A stretch of DNA of 64,000 nt from Candidatus Magnetominusculus dajiuhuensis (GCA_015233465.1 JADFXP010000004.1:62001-126000); one strand, 5' to 3'; counted from the stretch's first letter, positions 52,572 to 62,982 are shown. A program made the numbers and translations. The notes: generated from the letters alone by a model not told the origin.

Positions 52572-54989
52572 ATGGTAGATTTTGAACAAAAAGACGAAGC
52601 AGTAGAAATTCCAAACAACCTGCCAGTACTGCCTGTTAGAGATATTGTGGTATTTCCATATATGATATTACCTCTTTTTGTTGGCAGAGAGAAATCTATA
52701 AAGGCTATTGATCATGCTATTGGATCAAATAGGATGGTATTACTTTTGACTCAGAAAGACCACAATGTTGAAGACCCTGTAAAGAGTGATCTCTACAGCA
52801 TTGGTACGGTTGGATTGGTCATGAGGATGTTAAAACTCCCTGACGGCAGGGTTAAAATACTTATACAAGGGCTTGCTAAGGCAAAATGTCTTAATATCTT
52901 AGAACATGATGATTTTTATATTGCTGATATTGAAAAGCTAAATGAAGAAAAACCTGAAATAATGACCCTTGAGATAGAAGCCTTGACAAGAAATGTAAAG
53001 ACTATGCTAGATAAAGCCCTTACTCTTGGCAAGACTATACAGCCTGATATCTTGATAGTTATTGAAAATCTTGATGACCCAGGTCGTTTAGCTGATCTTG
53101 TGGCATCAAATATTGGTCTAAAACCTGATCAGGCGCAAGAGGTTCTTGAGATTCAAAGTCCTGTCTCTCGACTTAAAAAGGTCAGTGATATACTTAGCCG
53201 CGAGGTTGAGTTATTAACGGTTCAGCAAAAGATTCAAACAGATGCTCGTGGCGAGATTGATAAGACTCAAAGGGAATATTTTTTACGTGAACAATTAAAG
53301 GCAATTCAGAAAGAACTTGGCGATATTGATGAACGTATGGAGGAGATTAACGAGTATAAAAGTAAGATAACTAAGGCTAAGATGCCTACAAACGTTCAAA
53401 AAGAAGCTGAGAAGCAGCTTAAAAGAATTGAAAAAATGCACCCAGACAGCGCTGAGGCATCCATTGTTAGGACATATCTTGACTGGCTGGTAGAGTTACC
53501 GTGGTCAAAGTCTACAAAGGATAATCTTAATATCAAGACAGCTAAGAAGATTCTTAATCAAGATCATTATGACCTTGAGAAGATAAAGGAACGAATACTA
53601 GAATATCTAAGCGTTAGAAAATTGAACCCAAAGATGAAGGGTCCAATATTATGTTTTATAGGACCACCAGGAGTTGGAAAGACATCACTTGGAAAGTCCA
53701 TTGCAAAGGCCTTAGGCAGAGAGTTTGTCCGAAATTCATTAGGTGGAGTGAGAGATGAGGCTGAGATTAGAGGCCATCGAAGGACATATGTAGGTGCATT
53801 GCCCGGAAGGATTATTCAAGGTCTTAAACAGGCAGGAACAAACAATCCTGTATTTATGCTTGATGAAATAGATAAGATTGGTCTTGACTATAGGGGAGAT
53901 CCATCGTCTGCGCTTTTAGAGGTGCTTGACCCTGAGCAGAATAATTCTTTTAGTGATCATTATCTTGGTGTTCCCTTTGATCTTACTAAGGTTATGTTTA
54001 TAACTACAGGGAATATGACTGATACGATTCCAGGCCCATTAAGGGACAGGATGGAGATAATCAGATTATCTGGCTACACAACTGAAGAAAAAATTGGTAT
54101 TGCTGAAAACTATTTAATCCCTAAACAGTTAAAGGAACATGGTCTTAATAAGAATCTTATAAAACTCTCTGACTCTGGATTAGAAAGTCTAATAACACAA
54201 TATACGCGTGAGGCAGGTGTTAGAAATCTTGAACGCGAGATAGCTAATCTCTGCAGAAAGGTAGCCAAAAAGATTGCTGAAGGCAAAAAAAGTAAGTATA
54301 TAGTGAGCGCTAGAAATATTGATAAATATTTGGGAGCGCCAAAAAATCTCCCTGAAGAAGAGATGAAAAAAGACGAGATCGGAGTTGCCACTGGTCTTGC
54401 ATGGACAGAAACTGGCGGAGATATAATATATATTGAATCAACTACTATGAAGGGTAAGGGCATTTTAACTCTCACAGGTCAGCTTGGGGATGTGATGAAG
54501 GAATCAGCTCAGACTGCCCTTTCATATATTAGATCAAGGTCAAGTGATCTTAATATAAATGAAGCAGTTTTCAGTAAGAGCGATATACATATCCATATTC
54601 CTGCTGGAGCAATCCCTAAAGACGGACCGTCTGCTGGCATAACTATGACCACCGCACTTGCCTCTACCTTAACAGGCGTGCCAGTGAACAAAAATATTGC
54701 TATGACTGGAGAGGTCACTTTGCGTGGGAATGTGCTTCCTATTGGCGGATTAAAGGAAAAGATACTTGCTGCAAAACGTATGGGTATTAAGATTCTGATA
54801 ATACCTAAACGAAATAAAAAAGACCTTGATGAGATTCCAAAATATATCAAAAAAGATACGGAATTTTTCCTTGTTGAAGATATGTTAGAGGTTTTAAAGA
54901 TTGCATTAAAACATCCTGAAAAACCAAAGACTGCCAAACGCTCATCTTCAAAGAACAATGATACTGTATCAGCAAATCCAGTTCTTTGA
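52572..54989 (+). CDS. lon: ATP-dependent Lon protease
   Basis: An 805-residue Lon. The N-terminal substrate domain (about 15-210) is followed by a coiled linker, the AAA+ module ([29 protein letters not shown]; sensor [18 protein letters not shown]) and the serine protease domain with catalytic Ser in [11 protein letters not shown] and Lys in [12 protein letters not shown]. Length and order are canonical. The last 20 residues are a polar tail. thiL begins four bases after the stop, so lon heads a four-gene unit. Lon degrades misfolded and short-lived regulatory proteins in the cytoplasm. Confidence 0.97.
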   Translation: MVDFEQKDEAVEIPNNLPVLPVRDIVVFPYMILPLFVGREKSIKAIDHAIGSNRMVLLLTQKDHNVEDPVKSDLYSIGTVGLVMRMLKLPDGRVKILIQGLAKAKCLNILEHDDFYIADIEKLNEEKPEIMTLEIEALTRNVKTMLDKALTLGKTIQPDILIVIENLDDPGRLADLVASNIGLKPDQAQEVLEIQSPVSRLKKVSDILSREVELLTVQQKIQTDARGEIDKTQREYFLREQLKAIQKELGDIDERMEEINEYKSKITKAKMPTNVQKEAEKQLKRIEKMHPDSAEASIVRTYLDWLVELPWSKSTKDNLNIKTAKKILNQDHYDLEKIKERILEYLSVRKLNPKMKGPILCFIGPPGVGKTSLGKSIAKALGREFVRNSLGGVRDEAEIRGHRRTYVGALPGRIIQGLKQAGTNNPVFMLDEIDKIGLDYRGDPSSALLEVLDPEQNNSFSDHYLGVPFDLTKVMFITTGNMTDTIPGPLRDRMEIIRLSGYTTEEKIGIAENYLIPKQLKEHGLNKNLIKLSDSGLESLITQYTREAGVRNLEREIANLCRKVAKKIAEGKKSKYIVSARNIDKYLGAPKNLPEEEMKKDEIGVATGLAWTETGGDIIYIESTTMKGKGILTLTGQLGDVMKESAQTALSYIRSRSSDLNINEAVFSKSDIHIHIPAGAIPKDGPSAGITMTTALASTLTGVPVNKNIAMTGEVTLRGNVLPIGGLKEKILAAKRMGIKILIIPKRNKKDLDEIPKYIKKDTEFFLVEDMLEVLKIALKHPEKPKTAKRSSSKNNDTVSANPVL

Positions 54990-54992
54990 GAA

Positions 54993-56006
54993 ATGCAGCT
55001 TTCAGAACTTGGTGAAAATGGCATTATTGAATATATTAAAACCCGATCTTTTAAACCTATCTCCGATAATAGTGATATAATTATTGGAATTGGCGATGAT
55101 GCTGCTGCTTTAAATATAAATAGCAAACGTGGCGGCGGCAAGGGTGGCAATAAACTTTTAGTTACTACAGATCTGATGACTGAAGGCATACATTTTGATC
55201 TTTCTTATACTACTTATTATCAATTAGGATTCAAACTTATTTCTGTAAATGTGAGTGATATATATGCAATGGCTGGCAGTCCTGCTTATGCGCTTTTGGC
55301 TTTATCATTTCCAGCCGCAACAAAAGAAAGAGATTTGAATGAGTTTATCAAAGGAATACTTGATGCGTTGCATTTATATAATGTAGCATTAATTGGCGGT
55401 GATACCTGTAGTTCTAAGCGTGATGTGACAATTTCTGCTACTTTATTGGGCTATGCTGCGAAACCTATATATAGAGATAATGCAAAGGTAGGGGATAATA
55501 TTTATGTTACAGGATATACTGGAGATTCAGCATGTGGAATGGAACTATTAAAGCGAATAAATAATACTGTGGAAATTGAAAAAGGGGTAGAGCTTAATGT
55601 TCCGCTTGATTGGAATATTATGAGTCCATTAATAAATCGACACCTTATGCCTAAAGTTAAAATGCCTGATATAAAAAATATAAAAGTAAACTCAATGATG
55701 GATATAAGTGATGGATTAGCAACAGACCTTAAAAAACTATGTACTGCAAGTGGCATTGGCGCATATGTTTATCAAGACCGTTTGCCTATTTCATCAGAGT
55801 TAAAAATAGCTTCTGAGTATTTAAACATTGATCCTATAACATTATGTCTTAATGGCGGTGAGGATTATGAGTATCTCTTTACATCGTCAGATTCTATAGA
55901 TTCTGCATTTTGTATAGGAAAGATAATTTCAAATGGATTTACATTAATAAATAAAGACAATATTGAAAAGGAACTTAGAGATTTTGGTTATGAGCATTTT
56001 AAATAA
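54993..56006 (+). CDS. thiL: Thiamine-monophosphate kinase
   Basis: A 337-residue enzyme of the PurM/ThiL fold that phosphorylates thiamine phosphate to the active diphosphate. GIGDDAAALNI, TTDLMTEGIHFDLSYTT, NVSDIYAMAGSP, GGDTCSSKRDVTIS and MMDISDGLATDLKKLC are the conserved Asp-bearing blocks. The C-terminus has LNGGEDYEYLFT. The gene starts four bases after lon and overlaps the DUF2062 gene by 17 bases. Insertion SKRGGGKGGNK near residue 45 is a small Gly-rich expansion. Confidence 0.93.
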   Translation: MQLSELGENGIIEYIKTRSFKPISDNSDIIIGIGDDAAALNINSKRGGGKGGNKLLVTTDLMTEGIHFDLSYTTYYQLGFKLISVNVSDIYAMAGSPAYALLALSFPAATKERDLNEFIKGILDALHLYNVALIGGDTCSSKRDVTISATLLGYAAKPIYRDNAKVGDNIYVTGYTGDSACGMELLKRINNTVEIEKGVELNVPLDWNIMSPLINRHLMPKVKMPDIKNIKVNSMMDISDGLATDLKKLCTASGIGAYVYQDRLPISSELKIASEYLNIDPITLCLNGGEDYEYLFTSSDSIDSAFCIGKIISNGFTLINKDNIEKELRDFGYEHFK

Positions 56007-56448
56007 AATAAAAGAAAAATTAAATTATATAATGAGTATTGATGATACTCCCAAAAGACTTGCATTATCCTTTGGTATTGGCGTTTTTATAGCTGTGTCG
56101 CCATTATGGGGTCTTCATACGGTATTAGGCATCGGCTTAGCAGTATTCTTTAATCTCAATAAAGTAGTTACAATTGCAGGGGTTTACGTATCAAATCCTT
56201 GGACTTTTATACCCATCTATACCTTTACTACATGGTTTGGAATTAAGATTATGCGTAAAGATATTCCATCTGTCTCAATAGACTGGAAACATATTACTTT
56301 TAGTAATTTTTTTGATTCATTAAGTGTTTTTTTATGGCCGTTTGTGATAGGTTCAACGATAATCGCCATAATTTCTGGGATAATAAGCGGTTTTATAGTA
56401 TATTATTATTTCAAGCGTAAACGTATTAAACTAAATGAAGATTATTAG
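55990..56448 (+). CDS. DUF2062 membrane protein
   Basis: A 152-residue protein with two to three membrane helices, carrying the DUF2062 marks TPKRLALSFGIGVFIAVSPL followed by GLHTVLGIGLAVFFNLNK and YVSNPWTFIPIY. Function is unknown; members often lie near lipid or glycan genes. ATG 55990 is preferred over a TTG at 55963 because it sits after GAGATTTTGG and gives the usual N-terminus. It overlaps thiL upstream (17 bases) and the peptidase gene downstream (14 bases). Confidence 0.85.
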   Translation: MSILNKIKEKLNYIMSIDDTPKRLALSFGIGVFIAVSPLWGLHTVLGIGLAVFFNLNKVVTIAGVYVSNPWTFIPIYTFTTWFGIKIMRKDIPSVSIDWKHITFSNFFDSLSVFLWPFVIGSTIIAIISGIISGFIVYYYFKRKRIKLNEDY

Positions 56449-57313
56449 AGACAGCAAGATATTAAAGTCTCCTTTTATTAATATAATATTATTTATATTA
56501 ACATTTATTTCAACTATGTTTGCAGGGCTTGTTCAAAAAGGAATTGACCCTCTGTTGATATTATCTTCAAATTTTAAATACTCAAGGATACTTGAAGGGC
56601 TGCCATTTTCTATAACATTACTAACTATACTTTCCTCACATGAACTTGCGCATTACGCAGCATCAAAGAAAAACCATACAATTGCCACTCTTCCATATTT
56701 TATACCAGCTCCTTCAATTATTGGAACATTTGGTGCATTTATAAAGATGAAGTCGCCAATAATCTCAAGGAAATCTCTGATTGATATTGGGGCATCTGGT
56801 CCTATTGCAGGGTTTATTGTATCTTTTATAGCAACAATAATTGGGCTGGCACTTTCACATATAGTAAGTGTTTCACAAGCAACTCTGGGCCTAAAGCTGG
56901 GGGACTCTATTTTATTCGGTATTATCTCAAGACTAATAATCGGTGTGCCGCGTGAAGGTTATGATGTTATGCTTCACCCTATAGCATTTGCAGGTTGGAT
57001 TGGTTTTTTTGTGACATCTTTAAACCTTCTGCCAATTGGACAACTTGACGGAGGTCATATCTCATTTGCAATATTTGGCAGCCGTCAATTGATAATATCA
57101 AGGATAATGATAGCAGTACTAGTGATATTTGGAATATTATATTGGAGAGGATGGCTGGTATGGGGGATACTTTTGATAATACTTGGTCATAAACATCCGC
57201 CACTAGTAGTGTGGGAACGCCCGCTTAATGAATCACGAAGGTTGATTGCTTATATTTCATTGGTTATATTTATATTAACGTTTATCCCTATGCCGTTTAT
57301 TATTCCTGATTAA
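56435..57313 (+). CDS. Site-2 protease family membrane metalloprotease (M50)
   Basis: A 292-residue intramembrane protease with about six membrane helices. The zinc motif H-E-x-x-H is SHELAHYAASKK and the second zinc site is NLLPIGQLDGGHIS, both intact. A GASGPIAGF segment lies between them, as in the FtsH-like/EGY group of site-2 proteases. No PDZ domain is present. Such enzymes cut membrane-bound regulators; the substrate is unknown. It overlaps the DUF2062 gene by 14 bases and closes the lon-thiL-DUF2062 unit. Confidence 0.9.
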   Translation: MKIIRDSKILKSPFINIILFILTFISTMFAGLVQKGIDPLLILSSNFKYSRILEGLPFSITLLTILSSHELAHYAASKKNHTIATLPYFIPAPSIIGTFGAFIKMKSPIISRKSLIDIGASGPIAGFIVSFIATIIGLALSHIVSVSQATLGLKLGDSILFGIISRLIIGVPREGYDVMLHPIAFAGWIGFFVTSLNLLPIGQLDGGHISFAIFGSRQLIISRIMIAVLVIFGILYWRGWLVWGILLIILGHKHPPLVVWERPLNESRRLIAYISLVIFILTFIPMPFIIPD

Positions 57314-57365
57314 ATGGGGATTTGTATTACCCCTAAATCTGTAATTAAACCTTGTTTTATATATA

Positions 57366-57713
57366 TTAATCAAAATAACTTATTTTGAATAACCATCCAA
57401 AGATTACAACTACAATAATAAAAACTATCCAAAAAATTCGCCACATTAAACGCAATGCCCAAACTCCTGGGAATGTCCTGCCATATTTTATTTCTTTTTT
57501 ATAAGCATTTGTATAAAATATCCAGTTTGCTATAAACCCTGGAAGTATTCCAATCATATATAAAAAAATAGTTATAACAACTTGAACTGTATAGTCAATG
57601 TCAGGGGTACTGGAACCCCCAGTAGATATAGTATTCCCAATCATCTCCCCGCAATGTTTACATTTAATTGCGCCGTCTATAATGGTTTCTTTACAAAATG
57701 GGCAAGTAGCCAT
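57366..57713 (-). CDS. Zinc-ribbon membrane protein
   Basis: A 115-residue protein. The N-terminus is a zinc ribbon, CPFCKETIIDGAIKCKHCGE with four Cys, and two membrane helices follow (residues about 45-65 and 90-110) with the segment YLMIGILPGFIANWIFYTN-like in between. It resembles small zinc-ribbon DUF proteins that sit in the inner membrane; function unknown. AAGAGG lies before the ATG at 57713. It lies 56 bases after pyrK on the same strand and convergent to the M50 gene. Confidence 0.7.
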   Translation of the reverse strand: MATCPFCKETIIDGAIKCKHCGEMIGNTISTGGSSTPDIDYTVQVVITIFLYMIGILPGFIANWIFYTNAYKKEIKYGRTFPGVWALRLMWRIFWIVFIIVVVIFGWLFKISYFD

Positions 57714-57769
57714 ATTTCCTCTTAACGCAAAAATATCTATGTTGTATCTTTAAATTGAACATATCAAAT

Positions 57770-58537
57770 TTACCCAAAAGATATAGAATTTAATTTAAAG
57801 ACAGGACCTTCCTTGCATACTCGGCTATAAGTGTTAGAGTTTGTTTTTGTAACACATCCTAAACAGCCTCCAATGCCGCAAGCCATTCTTTCTTCAAGGG
57901 ATACAGTTATATCTAATCCAGTCCTATCAAATCGCTCTGCCATAGCCTTGTACATACCATGAGGGCCGCAGCAATAAATAAGCCTATTGCTGTTGATAGC
58001 TGCTATATAACGCTCAAGGGAATCAAGTATACCCCCTTTAACTCCAGCGCTGCCGTCATCTGTTGAGATGAAGAGGTTATCGCAATTTTTTTTTATATCA
58101 TCTAAAAAGATTAATTCAGATGCAGTTTTGGCTCCATAAAATAAGGCAGAGGCGCCATATTTCTTAATAAACATATACAAAGAAGCAATCCCCATGCCTC
58201 CAACAACTATTATTGGTAATTGTGAGTTTTTAACTATTGGGAAGCCATTCCCAAGCGGGCCAAGTATAGAGACCTTATCGCCTGCAGTTAATTTAGAGAG
58301 TAATGCTGTGCCTCTACCCATAATTCTCACCAAGAATGTCATTAATCCTTGTTCAAAATCAAACACACAAAGGGGTCTTCCAAGTATGGGGTCAAGGCTA
58401 TAGGGTATTTTAATCATGCAAAATTGACCCGGCATAGGTATTGGCATGTTGGAGTCAACAGAAACAGTAAGTGTAAAATATCCGCTGACTGCAAGGGGTT
58501 GGTTTGTGATAACAACTGATATAAAAGATCTATTCAA
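57770..58537 (-). CDS. pyrK: Dihydroorotate dehydrogenase electron transfer subunit
   Basis: A 255-residue ferredoxin reductase-like protein. FAD motif GRPLCVFDFEQG, NAD-binding GGMGIASLYMFIK, CCGPHGM and the 2Fe-2S loop MACGIGGCLGCVTK with the later Cys in SRVCKEG are complete. PyrK passes electrons between NAD and the PyrD catalytic subunit in pyrimidine synthesis. pyrD normally follows directly, but here the next gene is a zinc-ribbon protein, so PyrD must be elsewhere. Its TTG start overlaps the last bases of greA. Confidence 0.88.
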   Translation of the reverse strand: MNRSFISVVITNQPLAVSGYFTLTVSVDSNMPIPMPGQFCMIKIPYSLDPILGRPLCVFDFEQGLMTFLVRIMGRGTALLSKLTAGDKVSILGPLGNGFPIVKNSQLPIIVVGGMGIASLYMFIKKYGASALFYGAKTASELIFLDDIKKNCDNLFISTDDGSAGVKGGILDSLERYIAAINSNRLIYCCGPHGMYKAMAERFDRTGLDITVSLEERMACGIGGCLGCVTKTNSNTYSRVCKEGPVFKLNSISFG

Positions 58538-59003
58538 ATGTTATTTCCAATATTTCATATTCTATTGTTCTGCCTGGGGCTGAAACCGTTACCTCATCAC
58601 CTTTTTCTTTAGCAATAAGGGCTTTACCTACAGGGGAGGTGATAGAGATAATACCTTTTTTTACATCTGCTTCATCAGCTCCTAGCAGTTGATAGACGAT
58701 TTCTTCATCGGTTTCAATATTGAGAAGTTTGACCTTTGCTCCAAAGGCTACCCTATTATTGCTTAATTTTGAGGTATCAATGACTTGGGCTGCTGCTTTT
58801 TTTGATTGAAGTTCTTGAATACGTCCTACAATAAAAGATTGTCGTTCTTTTGCTGCATGATATTCAGCATTTTCAGAGAGATCGCCATGTGCCCTTGCTG
58901 TTGAGATGTCGGCTATATTTTTAGGCCTTTCTATTTTAATAAGTCTGTCAAGTTCTTCTGTTAATTTTTTATAACCATCATGGGTCATAGGAATTCTTTC
59001 CAT
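58530..59003 (-). CDS. greA: Transcription elongation factor GreA
   Basis: A 157-residue factor that rescues backtracked RNA polymerase by stimulating transcript cleavage. IPMTHDGYKKLTEELDRLIK opens the coiled-coil domain, whose tip has the acidic ARAHGDLSENAEYHAAKERQ; the globular domain has VAFGAKVKLLN and SPVGKALIAKEKGDEV. Length is normal, and GGAGGATTTA lies just before the ATG at 59003. pyrK overlaps its end by 8 bases. Confidence 0.96.
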   Translation of the reverse strand: MERIPMTHDGYKKLTEELDRLIKIERPKNIADISTARAHGDLSENAEYHAAKERQSFIVGRIQELQSKKAAAQVIDTSKLSNNRVAFGAKVKLLNIETDEEIVYQLLGADEADVKKGIISITSPVGKALIAKEKGDEVTVSAPGRTIEYEILEITFE

Positions 59004-59126
59004 GAAATAAATCCTCCGCTAATTTTTTCATTATTATAGCATTTTATTTGTTTTGAGGAAACGTTTATTTATATTTTATTGAAAAAAGTAGACTGTACTG
59101 GGTTGAGAGTGTATCAAATAATTATT

Positions 59127-60983
59127 TCAAAGATTATTTTTTTCATAAATATAAACATATTTATCTCCGTGAGTTGAAAATGGATATGCTTCATTTGTAA
59201 ATTGTTTTTTTAAAGAATAGTTTTTATCAATATAGTCAATAATATAAGTTTTAATTGTTTGTTTATCTTTATCAGTTAATATTATATAAGAAGGTTGTTT
59301 ATACTGAATAAACTGTTGCGTATTTATTAAAATTGTCTTATTATTAGAGTCAAGGATATAATAATTGTCAAACCATTGAATAATCTCAAAATCATCAGGA
59401 ACTGCATAATTGTTTTTACTTAGGATTATAGCTTTTTTTCTTGAATTATCTTTGAGCCAATTTTTTACTGAATAAACTGCATCAATGGATTGATATCTTA
59501 AATAATCAAAATCTTTTGATATATTAAAACTTGATAACACAGCATAAAATGACAGTAATATTAATATCAGATGTATCATTGTTCTGTTTTTTATAAGGTA
59601 ATATATTGAAAACCCTGAAGAAATGAAAAGAATCATAGCTATTGAATAGAGGAAATTAATACCTGGAAATTTCATAAAAATAATTAAAAAGATATATTTG
59701 ATTAAAACATATGCAAGTAAGATTCTAAAGAAATTTTTTATTGCTTTATTATTTATATCTATGAAGAAAAGTTTAATCATTCCAATAAAGCTAATGATTA
59801 GTGTTCCTATTCCTAAATAAATACCTGTTACTTTAAATAGGTTGCTAAACCATTTAAAATGTATATTATAAGAACTATTAAAATTAAATGATTGTTGTTC
59901 TGGATTTATAAAAAGAGGTGTGAATCTACGCATATATATACTGGATTCTAAGGGATGAAAAATAATAAATGGATTGGTTAATATATAAATAAACATATAT
60001 ATCATACTTATCAATATTAGAGTGCTGATGACTATATATATTTTATAAAAATTATTTTTAAATTTGTTAGAATCAAATTTCTTCGTGATATATAGAATTA
60101 TTAATGCTAATATAAAAATAATAACTGACGCAATTATTGGTATTGCGATTAAGCTATTTATATATTCAGAGTTTGTACTTTGGTAAAGAGATAACCCGTT
60201 GCTTTTTCTCTTGATTTTAAAAATAATATAATAAGCTGACAATCCAATAACTGGAATAATCGCAATCATTAATAAAGACATTATCTTGTTGCAGTATGAA
60301 AAAAATTTTACTATTTTATTATTTTCAATATCACCATTAATTATAGCTTTATAAAAGAAATATCCTAATATTGGCATCAGAAATATTCCATCATATTTTG
60401 TAGAAAAACATAATGCCGCAAAAAAAATGCTGAAATATAATAATTTTATATTTTTGGTTTGATAAAAATATGATAGAGTTAAAAATGCGCAAAAAAGCAT
60501 AAGTATCTCAAAAAGATCAGGTCTGCCAGTTATTCCAAATCCAAACAATCCTGTTGACATTGTAAAGATTAATGCAATAACGCCAGGTATCCATGAATTT
60601 AATAAAAGTCTTAAATGTAATAATAATATAGCTGCAAGCAGTATAAACGATGAGATAGCAGCTAGTCTAATTGCGCTGTCTACTAAATGAATATTTATTC
60701 CAGTAATAAACATAATTGGAGAAATAATTAATCCGACAAGATAATAAAAGAACATCGGATAGCCAGGTCCATACTCAAATGATAACGGATGAGAATATAT
60801 TGACATTGCTGCCTTCATGATATAGTATTCGTCTTGACAAAAATATTTTATTAAATCTAATGAGTCATTATTTAAGAAAATTATTGGGTAGTATAGCCAT
60901 GATAAATAACCAGAGATGGCAAGAATAATTGATGATAATATTATATAATCCTTTTTATGAAAGGGTTTAAATTTAAAATCCAA
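59127..60983 (-). CDS. Large membrane glycosyltransferase (GT39/PMT-like)
   Basis: A 618-residue membrane protein with about eleven helices and a C-terminal periplasmic region of 110 residues. The first loop has CQDEYYIMKAAMSIYSHPLS followed by FEYGPGYPMFFY, where an acidic pair (DE) sits as in lipid-linked sugar transferases, and RPDLFEILMLFCAFLTLSYF lies in the next helices. It starts with TTG immediately after the stop of the flippase-like gene, so the two are coupled. Function probably transfer of a sugar from polyprenyl phosphate; target unknown. Sequence is not a close paralog of the 0-3 kb genes. Confidence 0.65.
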   Translation of the reverse strand: MDFKFKPFHKKDYIILSSIILAISGYLSWLYYPIIFLNNDSLDLIKYFCQDEYYIMKAAMSIYSHPLSFEYGPGYPMFFYYLVGLIISPIMFITGINIHLVDSAIRLAAISSFILLAAILLLHLRLLLNSWIPGVIALIFTMSTGLFGFGITGRPDLFEILMLFCAFLTLSYFYQTKNIKLLYFSIFFAALCFSTKYDGIFLMPILGYFFYKAIINGDIENNKIVKFFSYCNKIMSLLMIAIIPVIGLSAYYIIFKIKRKSNGLSLYQSTNSEYINSLIAIPIIASVIIFILALIILYITKKFDSNKFKNNFYKIYIVISTLILISMIYMFIYILTNPFIIFHPLESSIYMRRFTPLFINPEQQSFNFNSSYNIHFKWFSNLFKVTGIYLGIGTLIISFIGMIKLFFIDINNKAIKNFFRILLAYVLIKYIFLIIFMKFPGINFLYSIAMILFISSGFSIYYLIKNRTMIHLILILLSFYAVLSSFNISKDFDYLRYQSIDAVYSVKNWLKDNSRKKAIILSKNNYAVPDDFEIIQWFDNYYILDSNNKTILINTQQFIQYKQPSYIILTDKDKQTIKTYIIDYIDKNYSLKKQFTNEAYPFSTHGDKYVYIYEKNNL

Positions 60984-62006
60984 TTAAATGTCCTTATTAA
61001 TTATTTTTATTTTATTAATTGTTAGACCGTCTTTGTTTAAGAATATTAGACCTATAATTACAATTGTGACAGATGCTATCCCCCATGAAACGATTGCGTA
61101 TCCTTTAGCAATAACAGGTGACACTCCTAAGCATTCTAAAGCTATTGCGCATCCATAATGATAAGTGCCAATACTTCCAGGGGCAGAAGGTATCATAGAG
61201 GCAAACATTATAAAAATATATAAACAAATGATTTGAATAAATGAGAGATTAAAATTAAAGGCATAACAAAATAACTTGAGAGATACTAAAGAAGAAAATA
61301 AATTGAGAGTTGTATAAAATAATATTAAGAATAAATCTTTTTTTGTCTTAACACATTTAAACCCTATTATTAAATATTCAACTTTTTCTACTATTTTTTT
61401 TGAAAGTTTGTTATTAAATGGCTTAAATATAAAATTAATAATATTATATAGAAATGATTCATTCCAGATTAGTATAATTAAAGCAAAAAATATTCCGCTA
61501 AGAATATAAACATATAATCGTATGATATTCTGAATCACAATAGGGGATAAAACTGTTTGATGGATTTCTTTATTAAAAGGAAAAAACAATAACAAATAAA
61601 CACATACTATGAAAATAATAAATAAATCAGAGAGACGGTCTACAACGATAGTTGAGAAGGTTGAAAATGTGCTTATATTTTCATTTCTTGCAATGATATA
61701 GACTCGTGTAAATTCTCCAAGTTTTGCTGGCAGCAAATAATTAGTCATCATTCCTATTGATATTGAAGAGAAAACACTTTTAAAGTGGATTTTTTTTAAT
61801 TGCATTAGCAATAGTTTCCAGCGTAATGAACATATTATATTTTGCATAAGTATTATAGCAATAATTAAAATAATAATTACATAATTAATTTTTCTTAACT
61901 CTCTGCCTAATTCAAGAATATCAATATTTCTTAAAAATAGAAATAGAAATAAACATGTAACTATTAAATTAATTATCTTAGCTATAGATTTTATCTTATT
62001 ATTCAT
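60984..62006 (-). CDS. Flippase-like membrane protein (lysylphosphatidylglycerol synthase TM/UPF0104 family)
   Basis: A 340-residue protein with about eight helices. KLGEFTRVYIIARNE, FSTIVVDRLSDLFII and SAPGSIGTYHYGCAIALECL are the hallmarks of the AglD/MprF transmembrane family, thought to flip lipids or lipid-linked sugars. I start at ATG 62006 because a remnant copy of the same gene (62852-62974) has its ATG at the same 8-base distance after a radical SAM stop codon; the alternative TTG at 62018 lies in the remnant of that stop region. It ends one base before the GT39-like gene. Confidence 0.85.
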   Translation of the reverse strand: MNNKIKSIAKIINLIVTCLFLFLFLRNIDILELGRELRKINYVIIILIIAIILMQNIICSLRWKLLLMQLKKIHFKSVFSSISIGMMTNYLLPAKLGEFTRVYIIARNENISTFSTFSTIVVDRLSDLFIIFIVCVYLLLFFPFNKEIHQTVLSPIVIQNIIRLYVYILSGIFFALIILIWNESFLYNIINFIFKPFNNKLSKKIVEKVEYLIIGFKCVKTKKDLFLILFYTTLNLFSSLVSLKLFCYAFNFNLSFIQIICLYIFIMFASMIPSAPGSIGTYHYGCAIALECLGVSPVIAKGYAIVSWGIASVTIVIIGLIFLNKDGLTINKIKIINKDI

Positions 62007-62014
62007 AATCAAAT

Positions 62015-62068
62015 TCAAAGATTGAGTTTTAATTCACAGCAGTAATGACACGCAGGGGTAAATTTTTT
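62015..62068 (-). pseudogene. 3' remnant of a radical SAM gene
   Basis: The minus strand reads KKFTPACHYCCELKLNL-stop, almost the same as the true C-terminus of the gene at 62983 (NKFTPACHRCCELKFNF-stop), and is preceded by no open frame. The stop is at 62015-62017, eight bases before the flippase ATG, exactly as in the intact copy. It is a leftover of a second copy of that gene. Confidence 0.85.
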
Positions 62069-62118
62069 GTATTATAAATAAATTATAATTAAAACATTTT
62101 TTTATAGTAAAGGTGACC

Positions 62119-62841
62119 TTAAGGTTTTATAGCTTTAATCATTATAAATAAACTATGACGTTTATCAACACGAACTAATAGTTTTGCTAAATTAGGAGAA
62201 AAAGGCAGATACCCAACTCCTATTGATGTTTCCACATTAAATCCTTTAACTTTAAATATCTCTTTGAGAGAAGTGATTGTCATAACTTTTGTATGACCAG
62301 TTATTACAGCTTCATATTGTTGCATGGCTTCTTCTATAGTAGGATTTAATGGGTGATGCCCAATTTGGATTTCATTAGAAAGTGTTGGTCCGCTATAAGG
62401 TTGTAATCCAAGTAAAAGTGCAAAGATATTATGAGTGCTTGCTAAATTATCTGTGCAGATAACAGCATATCCTTTGGGTTTTAGTACTCGTTTAATTTCG
62501 TTTATAAATTTATCTATATCAATCAAATGTTCAATAACTTGGTCTGCTGTAATTACATCAACCGAAGAATTTTCTAAAGGGATATTTAAATTTAAATCCG
62601 AGTTATAAACTTCAATATTATTTTGGGATGCTTTTGTACGACGAATTTCATTGATTTCTATACCTATAATTCTTTGTGCTTTCAATTTATTCGCTATTTG
62701 CATAGTAAAAGAGCCATCGTCACAACCACAGTCAAGTAAAGTAGAGCCTTCATTAGGTAATATTAATGAGAGGATTTTATTTCTCCTTTCAATCTCAGCT
62801 TGGTGCCATAAAAATTTAATATATCTGTAAAATAAATTCAT
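62119..62841 (-). CDS. Class I SAM-dependent methyltransferase
   Basis: A 240-residue methyltransferase. Motif I is GSTLLDCGCDDGSFTMQIA (residues about 33-51), motif II is the acidic end of IIGIEINE, and DVITADQVIEHLIDIDKF and VLKPKGYAVICTDNL complete the fold. The family with a VIEHL motif methylates glycans, lipids or small molecules. It lies between two remnants of the radical SAM-flippase pair, so it arrived with or after a duplication. The acceptor is unknown; the neighbourhood suggests a glycan or lipid. Confidence 0.85.
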   Translation of the reverse strand: MNLFYRYIKFLWHQAEIERRNKILSLILPNEGSTLLDCGCDDGSFTMQIANKLKAQRIIGIEINEIRRTKASQNNIEVYNSDLNLNIPLENSSVDVITADQVIEHLIDIDKFINEIKRVLKPKGYAVICTDNLASTHNIFALLLGLQPYSGPTLSNEIQIGHHPLNPTIEEAMQQYEAVITGHTKVMTITSLKEIFKVKGFNVETSIGVGYLPFSPNLAKLLVRVDKRHSLFIMIKAIKP

Positions 62842-62851
62842 ATTTTGAACC

Positions 62852-62974
62852 TCATATCTTATAATAAATTTTGTTTAATTCTTTCGCTAATTTATAAATA
62901 GCCATGTTCCTTAAAAATAAACATGTAACTGTTAAATATATAATCTTATCAAGTAATTCTATATTACCTTTCAT
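62852..62974 (-). pseudogene. 5' remnant of a flippase-like gene
   Basis: A 40-codon frame on the minus strand, beginning MKGNIELLDKIIYLTVTCLF and continuing LRNMAIYKLAKELN to a stop. It aligns with the first 45 residues of the intact flippase at 60984-62006 (KIINLIVTCLF...LRNIDILELGRELRKIN), with four residues missing. Its ATG (62972-62974) lies eight bases after the radical SAM stop. The rest of the gene is absent, replaced by the methyltransferase gene. Confidence 0.85.
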
Positions 62975-62982
62975 CTTAAAGT

